From: Marinihelvus sp963695135 | GTDB lineage: Bacteria > Pseudomonadota > Gammaproteobacteria > Xanthomonadales > SZUA-36 | Length of the DNA: 64,000 nt | Reading direction: 5' to 3' | NCBI GenBank assembly: GCA_963695135.1 | Contig: CAVOGA010000001.1 | Span: forward strand, 310,001 to 374,000 | In this document: positions 8,682-17,181 of the stretch, piece after piece | How the letters are laid out: the number at the start of each line of letters is the position of its first letter | Position numbering within the stretch: position 1 is the first letter of the stretch | Made by a program: the position numbers and the translations under genes | The notes under the pieces: model-generated | What the model saw: the letters and a program-made list of their open reading frames with translations, nothing else | What the model was told of the DNA's origin: nothing | Database searches by the model: none

Positions 8682-9098
8682 ATGAGCGACTTTATGCAGT
8701 CTCCCGGGCGGGAGCAGGACATAGAAATGGACGCCGGCAACCTCTGCCGCGAAGAGATTTACACGGACAGCCGCATTGGAACCGTGCGTTGCCTTATTCC
8801 CGTCACCGTCGCCGGCGAGACGGACCCGGAGCGCGAGGTGCAGTACATCGGATCCACCCAGATCATGACGCCCGCCGGCGCACTGCCCCTCAACTTTGAG
8901 CTGCCCAACGAGTCGCTCGCCGCCGCGGTTGCCGGCTTCGGTGCAGCCGCCAGGGAAGCGGTGGAACGCACCATGGAAGAACTCAAGGAGATGCAGCGCC
9001 AGGCCGCCTCGCAGATCGTGGTGCCGAAAGGCGGCATGGATCCAGGCAGCATGGGCGGCATGGGTGGCATGGGCGGCGGCGGCATCCAGATGCCGTAA
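8682..9098 (+). CDS. Conserved hypothetical protein with Gly/Met-rich C-terminus
   Basis: No domain recognised. The 138-residue product has no signal peptide. Residues 15 to 75 look like a small beta domain (RIGTVRCLIPVTVAGE, VQYIGSTQIMTPAGAL). A helix rich in Ala and Glu follows (about 82-110), and the tail is a repeat of Gly-Met (GGMDPGSMGGMGG). The Met-rich tail could bind metal or simply be disordered. It lies 4 bases before the cyclophilin gene and probably shares its transcript. Confidence 0.7.
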   Translation: MSDFMQSPGREQDIEMDAGNLCREEIYTDSRIGTVRCLIPVTVAGETDPEREVQYIGSTQIMTPAGALPLNFELPNESLAAAVAGFGAAAREAVERTMEELKEMQRQAASQIVVPKGGMDPGSMGGMGGMGGGGIQMP

Positions 9099-9102
9099 GG
9101 TC

Positions 9103-9975
9103 ATGCGGTTCAAGGCACAGCTGATTCTGGCCCTGGCCCTGCTGCTCGCGGGGCCGGCAGCGTCGGCCCAGGACGGGCTGACCTGGCGGCAGGTGCCGCC
9201 GGAGAACCTGGTCTTCATCGGCATGCGTGAAGGCGAGATCGTGCTTGAGCTCAACCCGGTGTTTGCGCCGGAAACCGTGGAGCGTTTCCTGCAGCTGATT
9301 CGCGAGGACTTTTATCGCGGCATGAGCTTTTACCGGGTGATCGAGGGCTTTGTCGCGCAGGCCGGACCAGGCGAGGACATTGTCCTGGGCGAGGAAGATA
9401 TGTTGCCTCCCGAATTCCAGCTGGACTGGGACCCGGAGCTTCCCTGGGTGTCCGTTCAGCGCGACGACCTGTTCGCCCCGGAGACCGGATTCATCGATGG
9501 ATTCCCCGCCGCGCGTAACCGTGACGAGGTCTGGCTGACGCACTGTCCCGGCGCCGTGGCCATTGCCCGGGGCAATGAGCCGGGCTCCGGCGCCAAGGAT
9601 TTTTACATCGTTATCGGCCAGGCGCCGCGCTACCTGGACCGGAACCTGACGATCTTCGCCCGCGTCATCAATGGCATGGATACGGTTCAGCGGATCCAAC
9701 GTGGCGCCATTGAAGACAACGGCATCATCGCCAACGACCTGGCCCGCAGCCGCATCGGTCGGATGCGCATTTATGACCAGCTGGAGGAGGAAGAGCGCCG
9801 GGATTTCTATGTCATGGATACCAGCAGCCGCGGATTCCGCACGCTGATGAATGAGCGCAAGAACCGGAACCAGGACTTTTTCATCAACCGCCCCCCGCGG
9901 GTGCTCGACGTCTGCCAGATTCCGGTACTGACCCGGGTAGAGCAGGTCCCCGCCATGACCCGGATTATCGAGTAA
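9103..9975 (+). CDS. Periplasmic cyclophilin-type peptidyl-prolyl isomerase
   Basis: A signal peptide (MRFKAQLILALALLLAGPAASAQ) precedes a cyclophilin domain: VLELNPVFAPETVERFLQL, FYRGMSFYRVIEGF, GAVAIARG and DFYIVIGQAPRYLDRNLTIFARVI. Several Arg/Phe positions of the active-site region are recognisable. About 60 extra residues at the C-terminus (EEEERRDFYVM onward) are not part of the core fold. It would speed proline isomerisation during folding of exported proteins. Start at the ATG at 9103, 4 bases after the previous stop; the frame is open further upstream, but that part overlaps the preceding gene. Confidence 0.88.
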   Translation: MRFKAQLILALALLLAGPAASAQDGLTWRQVPPENLVFIGMREGEIVLELNPVFAPETVERFLQLIREDFYRGMSFYRVIEGFVAQAGPGEDIVLGEEDMLPPEFQLDWDPELPWVSVQRDDLFAPETGFIDGFPAARNRDEVWLTHCPGAVAIARGNEPGSGAKDFYIVIGQAPRYLDRNLTIFARVINGMDTVQRIQRGAIEDNGIIANDLARSRIGRMRIYDQLEEEERRDFYVMDTSSRGFRTLMNERKNRNQDFFINRPPRVLDVCQIPVLTRVEQVPAMTRIIE

Positions 9976-10065
9976 TGAGCCTCGCCGGCACGGCCGGGAT
10001 GATGACGGCGCCGGCGGGTCTATAATTCCGACTCGATTTGCGACCCACCCATGAGGAGCCGCCGG

Positions 10066-11319
10066 ATGCGCGTCATGCTTCAACTGCTGTTTGTTCTCCT
10101 GATTTCCAGCGGGTCCGCCATGGCGACCGCGGGCACAGGCAGCGGGGGGATCAATGCGCCGGAGCAGCAAGAGAAGCCCTACGTGGTTCTCGTATCGCTT
10201 GACGGGTTTCACCAGGACTATGCAGCACGTTATCCCACGCCCAATATCCAGCGCTTGCTGGCCTCCGGCAGCCGCGCGGAATCACTGGTTCCGGTCTGGC
10301 CGACCCTGACCTTCCCCAACCACTACAGCCAGGTTACCGGGCTGACGCCGGCGCAACACGGGCTGGTGGGCAACGAGTTTCCGCTGCGACCCGGTGCAGG
10401 CTGGTTCGACTACCGCGATCGCGAAACCGTCAGTAACGGCCGCCTCTATGACGGCACACCGATCTGGGTGCTGGCGGAACAGCAGGGCATGGTCTCCGCA
10501 TCTTTTTTCTGGGTTGGCAGCGAAGCGGATGTGCAGGGCGTTCAACCCACCTACTGGCGCCCTTATGACTACACGGTTTCCCACGAAGTGCGCGTTGACC
10601 AGGTCATCGCCTGGTTGCAGGAGCCGGCCGAGACCCGGCCGCACCTCATTACCCTGTACCTGGGCATCGTCGACGACCGCTCGCACCGTTTCGGCATCGA
10701 CAGCGATGAAATGATTGCTGCGATCGACCAGGTGGACCGCTCCCTCGGGCGGCTCATGGACGGTCTTGATGCCCTCCCGATCGCCGGCCAGGTCTACCTG
10801 CTGGTGGTTTCCGACCACGGCCAGATGGGCTACCGGAACGAACCACCGTTCATCCTCGACGAGCACGTGGACCTGGAAGGCCTGGAGATCAACGATGAAG
10901 GCCCGGTGGTCTACCTCTGGGGAGCGGACCCGGAACGCGCCGCCGCCATGGCGCAGGTGATCAACAGCGTATGGACAACGGGCACCGCCTATACCCGCGC
11001 CACCGCGCCGCCGGAATGGGGTTTGCCCGGTAACCCGCGCATGCCGGACCTGGTCCTGCAGGCTGACGCGGGTTATGGCGTCATCCCCAGTGCAGGCGCC
11101 ACATCCACCCTGTCCATCGGGGACCATGGCTGGACGCCGGACGTGCCGGAAATGCAGGGTATTTTCTGGGCGCGCGGCCCCGGCATCACGCCGGGTAAAA
11201 TCATTCCCGCCCTGCACGCCACCGATATCTTTCCCTTGCTGGTCGGTTGGCTGGGCCTGGAGCCGCCGGCCGGGTATACCCGGATCGCGCCGGTCAACGA
11301 ACAATTGGAACCCCGCTGA
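10066..11319 (+). CDS. Ectonucleotide pyrophosphatase/phosphodiesterase
   Basis: Alkaline-phosphatase superfamily enzyme of about 417 residues with a signal peptide. The first metal site is in VVLVSLDGFHQDY, the Thr nucleophile in WPTLTFPNHYSQVTGL, and later ligands in VSDHGQMG and IGDHGW. NPP enzymes hydrolyse nucleotide or lipid phosphodiesters outside the cytoplasm. I prefer the ATG at 10066, which has a GAGGAG ribosome site just upstream; an ATG at 10051 overlaps that site. It is followed 18 bases later by the 2-hydroxyacid oxidase gene. Confidence 0.9.
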   Translation: MRVMLQLLFVLLISSGSAMATAGTGSGGINAPEQQEKPYVVLVSLDGFHQDYAARYPTPNIQRLLASGSRAESLVPVWPTLTFPNHYSQVTGLTPAQHGLVGNEFPLRPGAGWFDYRDRETVSNGRLYDGTPIWVLAEQQGMVSASFFWVGSEADVQGVQPTYWRPYDYTVSHEVRVDQVIAWLQEPAETRPHLITLYLGIVDDRSHRFGIDSDEMIAAIDQVDRSLGRLMDGLDALPIAGQVYLLVVSDHGQMGYRNEPPFILDEHVDLEGLEINDEGPVVYLWGADPERAAAMAQVINSVWTTGTAYTRATAPPEWGLPGNPRMPDLVLQADAGYGVIPSAGATSTLSIGDHGWTPDVPEMQGIFWARGPGITPGKIIPALHATDIFPLLVGWLGLEPPAGYTRIAPVNEQLEPR

Positions 11320-11337
11320 GCAGGAGCCCTGGACCCC

Positions 11338-12486
11338 ATGAGCCGGTTTGACGCCGTGATCAACGTCTCCGATTGGCGGGCCCTGGCCCGGCGGCGCCTG
11401 CCGGCGCCCCTGTTCCATTACATAGATGGCGGCTCGGAAGACGAGAGCAATGTGCGCGGCAACGTGGACGCTTTTCGCGAGGCGAAGCTGGTGCCGGAAT
11501 ACCTGGTGGATGTTGCGGACATCGATACGCGAACGACACTGTTCGGCCGGGAACTCTCCATGCCATTGTTCCTCTCACCGACCGGCATGACGCGCCTGTT
11601 CCACCACGTGGGCGAACTGGCGGTAGCCCGCGCCGCGGCCCGGGCCGGCACGGCGTACAGCCTGTCGACCCTGGGCGCGACGTCCATCGAGGACGTCGGC
11701 GCCGCCAGCAGCGGGCCAAAGGTGTTCCAGATCTACGTGATGAAAGACCGCGGGCTGACCCGGGAATTTATCCAGCGCTGCAAGGAGGCCGGCTTCGATG
11801 CGCTGGCGCTGACCGTTGATGTGCCCGTGCCCAGCAAGCGGGAGCGGGAAATCCGCTATGGCTTCAACCTGCCACCCAAACTCACACCTGCGGCGCTGCC
11901 AGGTTTCCTGGCCAGGCCCGGATGGCTGTGGCGCTACCTGACGACACCAACGCCGATACTGGCCAACGTGGCGCACCGCATCGACCAGGGCAGCCGGGAC
12001 AACTCCTCGCTGATTCAGTACGTGGCTGACCAGTTCGACCCCAGCGTTACCTGGGACGATATGGCATGGATGATTGACGAGTGGGGCGGCCCCTTCGCGA
12101 TCAAGGGCATCCTGTCACCGGCGGACGCGCGCCGCGCGGTCTCCGTGGGAGCCAGCAGCGTCATGGTGTCCAACCACGGCGGCCGGCAACTCGATGGCGC
12201 CCTGTCCGCCTTTGAAGCCCTTGGCCCGATCGCCGACGAGGTCGGCGGTGAATGCGAGATCATCCTGGACGGCGGTATCCGCCGCGGAACCCATGTGCTC
12301 AAGGCGCTGGCCCGCGGCGCCACCGCCTGCTCTACCGGGCGGCCCTACCTGTGGGCGCTGGCCGCCGGCGGCGAGGCCGGCGTTGGCCGGATGCTGGAAA
12401 CGCTGGGAGAGGAAATTCGACTGAATATGGGACTGTTGGGTGTGCAGCGGGTTGCGCAGATCGGATCCCGTCACCTGCAGGGCTGA
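11338..12486 (+). CDS. FMN-dependent alpha-hydroxy acid oxidase/dehydrogenase (LldD-like)
   Basis: TIM-barrel flavoprotein of 382 residues that oxidises L-2-hydroxy acids, most often L-lactate. Visible are FHYIDGGSEDE near the N-terminus, the LSPTGMTRLFHHVGE FMN segment, and the active-site block SNHGGRQLDGA (catalytic His and Arg), followed by ILDGGIRRGTHVLKALARGA that binds the FMN phosphate. Family members include LldD, mandelate dehydrogenase and glycolate oxidase, and motifs alone do not separate them, so no symbol is given. Confidence 0.88.
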   Translation: MSRFDAVINVSDWRALARRRLPAPLFHYIDGGSEDESNVRGNVDAFREAKLVPEYLVDVADIDTRTTLFGRELSMPLFLSPTGMTRLFHHVGELAVARAAARAGTAYSLSTLGATSIEDVGAASSGPKVFQIYVMKDRGLTREFIQRCKEAGFDALALTVDVPVPSKREREIRYGFNLPPKLTPAALPGFLARPGWLWRYLTTPTPILANVAHRIDQGSRDNSSLIQYVADQFDPSVTWDDMAWMIDEWGGPFAIKGILSPADARRAVSVGASSVMVSNHGGRQLDGALSAFEALGPIADEVGGECEIILDGGIRRGTHVLKALARGATACSTGRPYLWALAAGGEAGVGRMLETLGEEIRLNMGLLGVQRVAQIGSRHLQG

Positions 12487-12637
12487 ACAGCCGGTTGCGC
12501 TGAACGCGGGCTCATAGATGAGATCTTTTCACCTGTATTTCCAATTAACGCATTGTGTCTGAATGTTCTCGCAATGAAAAATCAGTTGCTTAGCCAGATG
12601 CACTGTTTTTACGCCTCGCATTTAGCCAAAAATGCGC

Positions 12638-12915
12638 TATACTCGGACGAAGTGGACTGAATTATCGTCTTACAGGCTCTGAAATCTGGGCGAACCGCGT
12701 ATCACCCCTGCTTACGCTTCGCATCCATCTTCTGGTCCAGGTTCAAAGTCCGCGCCGCCTTGTGCGGGGCGACACAGCATCCGATATTCGAACGATTTTC
12801 GAATTAATCACGTGGAAAGCTGGCAGGGGATGCCCGGCCGGCTCATTTCATATGGAAATACGTCGCCACCCGCGTGATTAACAGAAAGCCCGATCTCTCC
12901 TGGTCGGGCTTTCGC
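12638..12915 (+). other. Structured gene-free region, possible non-coding RNA
   Basis: Between the oxidase stop (12486) and the convergent ABC exporter (12968) no protein is credible. The first 150 bases are AT-rich. A good -10 element TATACT lies at 12638-12643 but lacks a matching -35. Downstream are the hairpin ATTCGAA/TTCGAAT near 12785-12805, a perfect 9-bp inverted repeat TTAATCACG (12804-12812) with CGTGATTAA (12873-12881), and a terminator-like hairpin at 12885-12912. Together they could delimit an RNA of about 260 bases, but no family match is evident. Confidence 0.25.
12885..12912. terminator. Terminator-like hairpin between convergent genes
   Basis: AAAGCCCGA pairs perfectly with TCGGGCTTT around a 10-base loop. 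The stem is flanked by T-rich but imperfect tracts on both sides, so it may end transcription from both directions between the oxidase and the ABC exporter genes. Confidence 0.5.
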
Positions 12916-12967
12916 CTTGTTGGACGTCCGTTTCTGCAAATCCGCTTAAGCGCAAAGGAGGCTCGTC

Positions 12968-14752
12968 TCAGGCGGCCTGCTCACCGAACTGCAGCGCCGC
13001 CAGGCGCGCGTAGAGGGGCGTGTTGCGCAACAATTCTTCATGGGTGCCCTGCGCCACCAGCTTGCCGTGGTCGAGCACGAGAATCCTGTCGGCCTTCTGC
13101 ACCGTGGAAAGACGGTGGGCAATGATCATGGTGGTGCGGTCCTGCATAAGCACCTCCAGGGCGGCCTGCACCAGGCGCTCGCTTTCCGAGTCCAGCGCGC
13201 TGGTCGCTTCGTCCAGCAGCAGTATCGGCGGATCTTTCAGAATGGCGCGGGCGATGGCGATGCGTTGACGCTGACCGCCGGAAAGACGGATACCGCGCTC
13301 GCCAAGAAAGCTGTCATAGCCTTCCGGCAGGTCCTTGATGAAATCATGCGCGGCCGCGGCGATGGCAGCAGCCTCGACCTCGGCATTGGTGGCGCCAGGC
13401 CGGCCCAGGCGGATGTTCTCACGGGCGCTCTCGCCAAACAGCACCGTATCCTGGGGCACCAGGGCGATCTGCCGGCGCAACTCCAGCGGGTCCAGGTGGT
13501 CCAGGGCATGCCCGTCCACGCAAACCCGGCCGCCCTGCGGGTCATAAAAGCGCAGCAACAGCTGAAAGCAGGTGCTCTTGCCCGCCCCGGAGGGGCCCAC
13601 GATCGCCACGGTCTCGCCGGGCGCAACGGTAAAGTCCACGCCCGCCAGCGCCAGGTCATCGGGACGCGAGGGGTAGCTGAAGCTCACCCGGTCAAAGTGG
13701 ATGCTGCCTTCGGCCCGGGGGCCCAGGCTTTCCGGACTGGCCGGCGCGGCGATGGCCGGGGTTGCCTTGAGCAGCTCGGCCAGGCGCTCCATGGCGCCCG
13801 CACCGCGCTGAATCTCACCCCACAGCTCGCTGAGGGCACCGGCCGAGGCGCCCACGAACAGGGAATAGGCCAGGAACTGGGCGAGCTGACCCCCGGTCAT
13901 GGTGCCACCGATGACCGCCCGCGACCCCATCCACAAAATGAAGGTGATGGCGCCGAAAATCATGATGAAACCCACCGCTGTCATCGCCGCGCGCGTGCGA
14001 ATACGGCTCATGCCGGCCGCGTAGCTGTCCTCCACCGCTTCGTCGTAATGCTGCACCTGCAGGCTTTCCAGCGTGTAGGCCTGCACCGTCTGGATGGCTT
14101 CCAGGGACTCACCGGCAACGCCGCTGGTATCGGCCACACGATCCTGCGCCGTGCGCGAGAGGTTTCTTATCCGCCGGCCGATCCAGATAATCGGCAGCAC
14201 CACCAGCGGCACGCCGAGGATGATGTACAGCGTCAGCTGAAAGCTCGTCAGGGCCAGCATCACCAGGCCGCCGATAAGGTTCAGCGTCGAGCGCAGCGCG
14301 ATGGACAGGCTGACCCCGGCGATGCCCTGGACCAGGGTGGTGTCCGTGGTCAGGCGCGACAGGACCTCGCCGGTGCGCGTCACTTCAAAGAACGTCGGGT
14401 CCATGCGGACAACCCGCTTGAACACCGCGCTGCGCAGGTCCGCCACCACGCGTTCGCCAAGCTTGGTCACCAGGTAAAAACGCAGGGAGGCAAAGCCACC
14501 GAACATCACCGCGGCCAGGAAGAACCAGCCGAAATAGCGGTTGACCGTCTGCAGGTCGTTGGTGGCAAATCCGTTATCGATCAGGTAACGCAGCGCAATC
14601 GGCAGGGCCAGCAAGGCCACGGCCGCCACCAGCAGGGCGGCCAATGCGCCGAGCATGAGGGCCCGGTAGGGCCGCAGGAACGGCCCGAGCATGCGCAGGG
14701 GCCGAAGCGAATCAGCCTTGGGGCGTTCGCCGGAATCCGGGGTTGGGGGCAT
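12968..14752 (-). CDS. ABC exporter, fused permease-ATPase (MsbA/BmrA-like half transporter)
   Basis: A 594-residue protein. Residues of about 20-320 form a six-helix type IV exporter domain; 360-590 are the ATPase with Walker A GPSGAGKST, signature LSGGQRQRIAIARA, Walker B ILLLDEATSALD and the switch His in IIAHRLSTV. It works as a homodimer in the inner membrane, exporting a lipid or drug. No neighbouring lipid-A gene identifies it as MsbA itself. DUF3014 follows upstream on the same strand with a gap of 75 bases. Confidence 0.92.
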   Translation of the reverse strand: MPPTPDSGERPKADSLRPLRMLGPFLRPYRALMLGALAALLVAAVALLALPIALRYLIDNGFATNDLQTVNRYFGWFFLAAVMFGGFASLRFYLVTKLGERVVADLRSAVFKRVVRMDPTFFEVTRTGEVLSRLTTDTTLVQGIAGVSLSIALRSTLNLIGGLVMLALTSFQLTLYIILGVPLVVLPIIWIGRRIRNLSRTAQDRVADTSGVAGESLEAIQTVQAYTLESLQVQHYDEAVEDSYAAGMSRIRTRAAMTAVGFIMIFGAITFILWMGSRAVIGGTMTGGQLAQFLAYSLFVGASAGALSELWGEIQRGAGAMERLAELLKATPAIAAPASPESLGPRAEGSIHFDRVSFSYPSRPDDLALAGVDFTVAPGETVAIVGPSGAGKSTCFQLLLRFYDPQGGRVCVDGHALDHLDPLELRRQIALVPQDTVLFGESARENIRLGRPGATNAEVEAAAIAAAAHDFIKDLPEGYDSFLGERGIRLSGGQRQRIAIARAILKDPPILLLDEATSALDSESERLVQAALEVLMQDRTTMIIAHRLSTVQKADRILVLDHGKLVAQGTHEELLRNTPLYARLAALQFGEQAA

Positions 14753-14827
14753 GGCGTGGTATCGATGCGAGAATGATCAGGGTGCTAATCATCGCATGTC
14801 TGCCGCCGCAAGTCCGTAGCGCGGCCC

Positions 14828-15667
14828 CTATTCACCCTCGGCCGGCGCTGCACCGGCCAGGGCGGCCCGCAGCTGGCTGAGCTTGTCGCGCAGCGCCCGG
14901 CGGTCGTCCGGCGCCAGGCGCAACATGGCCTTCTGGCCCACTGCCAGCGCCTCGAGATCCGGATCCACGAACTCGTAAACCGCCTCATTCTGCCGGACCT
15001 CGATCAGGCCCACCGGCTCCGGCGTTGCAAGCAGCAGGTCCAGGATTTCAATCAGCCGGTCATTGAAATAGACATCCTGGTAGCCAAGTCCCAGGTAGGC
15101 TTCCTGCAGCAAGGGGTAATAACGCAGATAGAGGGGCACCATGGTGTCCACGTCCACGGCCTGCACCAGGTCCAGGTAGGGCTGGTAGCGCTCCCCGTTG
15201 GCGGGCGAGATAACCGACTGGTCGTCCGCCTCCAGCACGAGGAAGCGGCCGGACACGGGCTGCGTCGGACGCATGGGTTGCGGCAGCCGCGCCGCATCCA
15301 GGCCGTCAATGGTCGAAACCAGCCGGCTGAGCAGATAGTCAGGAACCAGCACGGCGGCGAGATCGGCCCCGGGAAACAGTTCTTCCGCCTGCGCCAGGAC
15401 TTCCCCGTCACTTTCCGCCAGTATTGGCAGCGGCACCGCGGGCTCGGGCGGCTCCTGGACCTCCAGGATCTCCACTTCCGGCTCCGGTTCCGGCACCACC
15501 ACGCGCTCGACCGGATAGCGCGGCGCGGGCGCCACGATCTCCTGCTCCACCGGCGCCGGAAGGGTCTCCACCTGTTCCAGCTCTGCCTGGTCCTGGCGCA
15601 TGGAAAAGTACCAGGCGCCCAGCGCGACAGCGACAATGACGATGACCCAGATCAGGCCGTTTTTCAT
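14828..15667 (-). CDS. DUF3014 family membrane-anchored protein
   Basis: 279 residues. One N-terminal transmembrane helix (WVIVIVAVALGAWYF) is followed by a Pro/Glu-rich stretch (about 35-80), then a folded domain including LSRLVSTIDGL, PYLDLVQAVD and LYLRYYPLLQEAYLGLGY, which is characteristic of DUF3014. Function is unknown. The architecture suggests an inner-membrane anchor, a Pro-rich spacer and a periplasmic domain. Located between gltD and the ABC exporter on the same strand; no functional link is evident. Confidence 0.82.
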   Translation of the reverse strand: MKNGLIWVIVIVAVALGAWYFSMRQDQAELEQVETLPAPVEQEIVAPAPRYPVERVVVPEPEPEVEILEVQEPPEPAVPLPILAESDGEVLAQAEELFPGADLAAVLVPDYLLSRLVSTIDGLDAARLPQPMRPTQPVSGRFLVLEADDQSVISPANGERYQPYLDLVQAVDVDTMVPLYLRYYPLLQEAYLGLGYQDVYFNDRLIEILDLLLATPEPVGLIEVRQNEAVYEFVDPDLEALAVGQKAMLRLAPDDRRALRDKLSQLRAALAGAAPAEGE

Positions 15668-15750
15668 GGTTTCTCCCTTCCTTTATCCACGGGCATCTCT
15701 CAGTCTTTCTGCGTGCCCTGAAAACTGTGACCACCACGCGGGGCGGCGGT

Positions 15751-17181
15751 TCACCCCAACAACAGTTCCGCCATGCCCTGCGCTGCCTTGCGCGCGTCGG
15801 CGATCGCGGTAACGACCAGGTCAGCGCCGCGCACCATGTCACCGGCGGCAAACACCCTGGGGTTGCTGGTCTGGAACGGCAGCGGCCCGTCCTGGGGGGC
15901 TTTCACAAGCCCCCATTCATCGACCTCGATACCATGATCTGTGAACCATGGCGCGGGTGATGCGTTAAACCCAAAGGCAATCACCACCGCATCGGCGGTG
16001 ACGGTCCGCTCGCTGCCCGGGACCGCCTCCGGCCGGCGGCGGCCCGATGCATCCGGCGGCCCGAGCTGCGTATCCACAACCCGGACGCCGGCCGCGCGGC
16101 CGTTCTCGCCGACAATCTCCAGGGGCTGCACGTTGTAGTGAAACTGCACCCCCTCTTCCATCGCGTTGCCTACCTCGGTCTGTGAGCCCGGCATATTCTC
16201 CCGGTCACGCCGGTACAGGCAATGCACCTCGCTGGCGCCCTGGCGAATCGCCGTGCGCACACAGTCCATGGCCGTGTCACCGCCGCCGAGCACGACCACG
16301 CGCTGGCCTTCCAGGTCAATGAACGGGTACTCGCCGGCAGGCATTTTGAGCAGGGCGCGCGTGTTGCCAATCAGGAAGTCCAGGGCCCGGTGGGCGCCGG
16401 GCAGCTCGCGCCCCGCCAGGTCGCCGTCCAGCGCGGTGTAGGTCCCCATGCCAAGAAACACCGCGTCGTGCTTGTCGAGCAGTTCATCGAACGAAATATC
16501 GCGTCCGATGTCCGCCCCCAGCACGAACCGCACGCCCATCCCCTCCAGGATGTCCCGGCGGATGCGGATGATGCGGTGTTCGAGCTTGAACTCGGGAATG
16601 CCAAAGGACAGCAAGCCGCCGATCTCCGGATGCCGGTCGTAGACCACCGGTTCGATGCCACGGCGGACGAGGATATCGGCACAGGCCAGTCCTGCCGGCC
16701 CGGCGCCGATGATCGCCACGCGCTTGCCCGTGGGCTGCACATGGGACAGGTCCGGGCGCCAGCCCTGCTCGAAGGCCGTATCAACGATATGCCGTTCAAT
16801 GGCGCCAATGGTGACGGCCCCGTAGCCCGTATTGAGCGTGCAGGCGCCTTCGCAAAGGCGGTCCTGCGGACAGATGCGGCCGCAGATCTCCGGCAGGCTG
16901 TTGGTCTGGTGCGCAAGCTCCGCCGCCTCGATGATGCGCCCCTCGGCCGCCAGCTTCAGCCAGTCCGGGATGAAGTTGTGCACCGGGCACTTCCACTCGC
17001 AGTAGGGATTGCCACAGGCGATGCACCGCTCCGACTGGTCCTTGCCTTCGCTCAGCTCAAAGGGGGCATAAATTTCGCGAAACTCGTGGCGGCGGATTTC
17101 CAGCGGGTACTTCTCCGGCTCGCCGCGGGCACGGTCGGTAAATTCGAAATTCCGGCGGATTTTCAGAATCTGCTTGCTCAT
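15751..17181 (-). CDS. gltD: Glutamate synthase [NADPH] small subunit
   Basis: A 476-residue flavoprotein. The N-terminal Cys-rich region (CIACGNPYCEWKCPVHN and CGRICPQDRLCEGAC) supplies ligands for [4Fe-4S] clusters. Two Rossmann units follow, GAGPAGLACADILVRRG for FAD and VVVLGGGDTAMDCVRTA for NADPH. It passes electrons from NADPH to GltB for glutamate synthesis from glutamine and 2-oxoglutarate. Its start overlaps the gltB stop by 4 bases, so the pair is translationally coupled. Confidence 0.96.
   Translation of the reverse strand: MSKQILKIRRNFEFTDRARGEPEKYPLEIRRHEFREIYAPFELSEGKDQSERCIACGNPYCEWKCPVHNFIPDWLKLAAEGRIIEAAELAHQTNSLPEICGRICPQDRLCEGACTLNTGYGAVTIGAIERHIVDTAFEQGWRPDLSHVQPTGKRVAIIGAGPAGLACADILVRRGIEPVVYDRHPEIGGLLSFGIPEFKLEHRIIRIRRDILEGMGVRFVLGADIGRDISFDELLDKHDAVFLGMGTYTALDGDLAGRELPGAHRALDFLIGNTRALLKMPAGEYPFIDLEGQRVVVLGGGDTAMDCVRTAIRQGASEVHCLYRRDRENMPGSQTEVGNAMEEGVQFHYNVQPLEIVGENGRAAGVRVVDTQLGPPDASGRRRPEAVPGSERTVTADAVVIAFGFNASPAPWFTDHGIEVDEWGLVKAPQDGPLPFQTSNPRVFAAGDMVRGADLVVTAIADARKAAQGMAELLLG

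Noticed and set aside
12700..12770. tRNA-like T-arm (GGTTCAAAGTCC)
   Set aside because: The loop has one base too many, and no D-arm, anticodon arm or acceptor stem can be drawn around it.
13040..14776. A 578-codon plus-strand open frame opposite the ABC exporter
   Set aside because: It is the antisense shadow of a gene with perfect Walker and signature motifs. Its composition (Gln, His, Arg, Gly rich) is what GC-rich antisense frames give, and no domain is visible.
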